Source: CAWKOH01 sp963851245
GTDB lineage: Bacteria; Actinomycetota; Acidimicrobiia; Acidimicrobiales; Palsa-688
Direction: 5' to 3'
DNA length: 64,000 nt
Assembly: GCA_963851245.1 (NCBI GenBank)
Contig: CAWKOH010000005.1
Span: 186,001-250,000 of the forward strand
Positions 62,523 through 64,000 of this stretch are shown here, piece after piece (within the stretch, counting starts at the first letter, position 1; each line of letters starts with the position of its first letter). A program made the position numbers and the translations under genes. Under the pieces are notes generated by a model that saw nothing but the letters and a program-made list of their open reading frames with translations, made no database searches and was not told where the DNA came from.

Positions 62523-63350
62523 ATGGCACTGGTTGACGACAAGGTCGCATTCATTACCGGGGTGGCCCGCGGGCAAGGACGGGCGCATGCGCTTCGCCTA
62601 GCTGAGGAGGGCGCCGATATCATCGGCGTCGACATCTGCGCCGACATCGCCGAGACTCCGTATCCCCTTGCCACCGAGGACGAGCTGGAGGAAACGGCGA
62701 GGCTGGTAGAGAAGCTAGGTCGTCGGGCTCTGGTCTGCCGGGCCGATGTGCGGAAGTTCTCCGAGCTGAAGGACGCCGTCGCGGCTGGGATCGCCGAGTT
62801 CGGGCACATCGACATTGTCCTTGCCAACGCCGGCATCGCGACGATGGGCGTCGACCTGTCCGAGGACGAGCGCGAGGCGGCCTGGCAAGCGGTCATAGCC
62901 GTCAATCTGACCGGGGTGTGGAACACGGTTCGAGCGTGTATTAGCCCCATGAGGGACCGAGGTGCGGGAGGATCGATCGTCCTCACGTCGTCCACCGCCG
63001 GTTTGAAAGGTTTGAGCGCCCCCGGTTCCTTCGGCAACGAAGCATACGGTGCCGCCAAGCACGGTGTCGTGGGTCTGATGCGGCAATTCGCCGTTGAGTT
63101 TTCCCAGGACCAGATCCGGGTGAACAGCGTTCATCCCACGGGCGTCGACACGATGATGATCCGCAACGAGGCGATGGAGAGCTTCCTGGGTGCGTTCCCC
63201 GACGCGGCATCCAGCATTACGAACCTGCTGCCAGTAGAGCTGCTGCAGCCTCGAGACATCAGCGATGCCGTTCTGTTCCTGGCCTCGGATCTCTCTCGCT
63301 ACATCACCGGCGTGACCCTTCCCGTCGACGCCGGTTTCACGGCCAAATAG
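62523..63350 (+). CDS. Mycofactocin-coupled SDR oxidoreductase
   Basis: 275 residues from ATG 62523. VAFITGVARGQGRAHALRLA, followed by GADIIGVDIC and TPYPLATEDELEETARLVEK, is the signature of TIGR03971-type SDRs, which keep NAD bound and pass electrons to mycofactocin. The insertion after the DIC motif is 15 residues as expected. Catalytic SSTAGLKG (Ser) and YGAAK (Tyr-Lys) are present. Probably a carveol-type or other alcohol dehydrogenase. A strong terminator hairpin overlaps its stop. Confidence 0.93.
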   Translation: MALVDDKVAFITGVARGQGRAHALRLAEEGADIIGVDICADIAETPYPLATEDELEETARLVEKLGRRALVCRADVRKFSELKDAVAAGIAEFGHIDIVLANAGIATMGVDLSEDEREAAWQAVIAVNLTGVWNTVRACISPMRDRGAGGSIVLTSSTAGLKGLSAPGSFGNEAYGAAKHGVVGLMRQFAVEFSQDQIRVNSVHPTGVDTMMIRNEAMESFLGAFPDAASSITNLLPVELLQPRDISDAVLFLASDLSRYITGVTLPVDAGFTAK

Positions 63351-63377
63351 CCGGGGAGACGCGACTCCTCCCCGGCT
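63349..63377. terminator. Bidirectional terminator hairpin
   Basis: AGCCGGGGAG and CTCCCCGGCT form a perfect 10-pair stem with a 9-base loop, starting inside the SDR stop codon and ending 9 bases before the stop of the convergent substrate-binding protein gene. Confidence 0.75.
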
Positions 63378-63385
63378 ATCTTGGG

Positions 63386-64000
63386 CTACGACTGCGGCAA
63401 GATCACGTTCTTCGGCTCGAACTTGGTGGACAGCCTCTGAGAGTTCAGCGTGGTGCCCCAGGCCGAAGACGGTTCCTTGAACAGGTACTGGGTGGAGCAG
63501 TCGAACTGGCCTGGGGTCTTGGGGTAGAACTGGGTCCACGTGGTGTTCGTCAGTTTCAGTAGCATCCCGCAGGTGGCGGGCTCGTTGCTGCCAGGGTTCG
63601 AAGGGGCGTGCAGCCCGCCGCCGGTCCACGAATGCACCTGGGACAGGTGGTTGACCATGCATTGACGGGTCAAGTCCGACCCGCAGGCCTTGGCCTCGGT
63701 GGCCCACAACAGGAACGAGGAGGTGGCTTGCTCGCCAAGCAGGCTGACCTTGCCGCCATCGGCGGTCACCAGGCTCTCGTACTTCTGCACCGCGGGGTCG
63801 ATGTTGGCCTCCTCGAGCGGGACGAACGAGGTCTGGACATACATGTTGTTGGCGAGACCGGCCGTGTTCCACTGGGCCATCTCGGCGGAGTAGTCGTCGG
63901 CTGCCGAGAGCCAGATGGGATGGAGTCCCACCTGGTTGATGGCTGTCATCATGCCGAAGAGCTGGGGGCTGGCAGGCAGGTTGTTATAGATCGCCTGCAC
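63386..64000 (-). CDS. ABC-type branched-chain amino-acid-like substrate-binding protein, C-terminal part
   Basis: 204 residues are visible, and the gene continues past the window edge at its 5' side. FGMMTAINQVGLHPIWLSAA and NTAGLANNMYVQTSFVPLEE match the second lobe of Leu/Ile/Val-binding-protein-like receptors; three or more Cys near the C-terminus (KACGSDLTRQCM, ATCGMLL, FDCSTQYLF) suggest disulfides, in keeping with export. It may feed a transporter for acids degraded here. A decayed relative lies at 27914-28404. Confidence 0.8.
   Translation of the reverse strand: MQAIYNNLPASPQLFGMMTAINQVGLHPIWLSAADDYSAEMAQWNTAGLANNMYVQTSFVPLEEANIDPAVQKYESLVTADGGKVSLLGEQATSSFLLWATEAKACGSDLTRQCMVNHLSQVHSWTGGGLHAPSNPGSNEPATCGMLLKLTNTTWTQFYPKTPGQFDCSTQYLFKEPSSAWGTTLNSQRLSTKFEPKNVILPQS

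Noticed and set aside
1..64000. CRISPR arrays or Cas genes
   Set aside because: No regularly spaced direct repeats and no Cas-like product were found.
1..64000. Antiphage, secretion or prophage cluster
   Set aside because: No structural phage genes, integrase, toxin-antitoxin or defence domains were seen; the IS110 element is the only mobile component.

Overview
GC-rich chromosomal DNA from an actinobacterium. Direct signs are a WhiB regulator (a family confined to Actinomycetota), a mycofactocin-coupled short-chain dehydrogenase, eight luciferase-like (LLM, F420/flavin) oxidoreductases, a Ddn-type F420-dependent nitroreductase-fold protein, a DUF6458 protein and many GTG starts. The enzyme content (LLM, SDR, P450, Rieske, CaiB/BaiF, amidohydrolase, PaaI thioesterase) resembles the degradative accessory regions of Acidimicrobiia and mycobacteria-like soil or aquatic actinobacteria. 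That placement is inferred, not proven.

The most important observation is that two genes carry an in-frame UGA exactly at a known selenocysteine position, each followed by a hairpin that fits the bacterial SECIS rules. One is a carboxymuconolactone decarboxylase/AhpD-like protein with a C-x-x-U motif (10914-11405, +). The other is a UGSC-family protein with a U-G-S-C motif (50474-51043, -). Normal gene calling splits each into two fragments. Together they suggest that this organism decodes UGA as selenocysteine.

Layout. 1-5.1 kb: amidohydrolase, SDR and TauD-type dioxygenase on the minus strand; two coupled hotdog thioesterases, a TIM-barrel epimerase and a membrane protein. 5.2-13.7 kb: LLM-SCP2 fusion, methyltransferase, two SDRs, alpha/beta hydrolase, the CMD pair including the selenoprotein, a second LLM and a frameshifted methyltransferase. 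13.7-21.2 kb: anchored metalloprotease, small membrane proteins, PhoU plus a remnant of a second PhoU, several tiny proteins and an IS110-type element. 21.2-24.8 kb: superoxide dismutase and a partner-switching stress module (anti-sigma kinase, GAF/phosphatase/kinase protein, STAS protein). 24.8-36.8 kb: pseudogenes, TetR, LLM, P450 with divergent ferredoxin, rhodanese, YihY, large LuxR-type AAA regulator, hydrolase, WhiB. 36.8-47.3 kb: a split PEP-synthase-like phosphotransferase with a cyclic-nucleotide domain, regulators (TetR, GntR), two LLMs, amidohydrolase, FAD monooxygenase, Ddn-like protein. 47.3-53.6 kb: VOC protein and the UGSC operon (UGSC selenoprotein, partner protein, CoA transferase) divergent from an internally deleted acyl-CoA ligase and a Rieske oxygenase. 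53.6-64 kb: LLMs, two intact P450s, DUF2127 membrane protein, mycofactocin SDR, partial substrate-binding protein.

The work of the region appears to be oxidation and CoA-linked breakdown of hydrophobic or xenobiotic substrates (inference). Many genes are damaged: about nine single-base frameshifts, mostly one extra base, and six truncations or internal deletions. Some may be assembly or sequencing errors, so pseudogene calls should be confirmed from reads.
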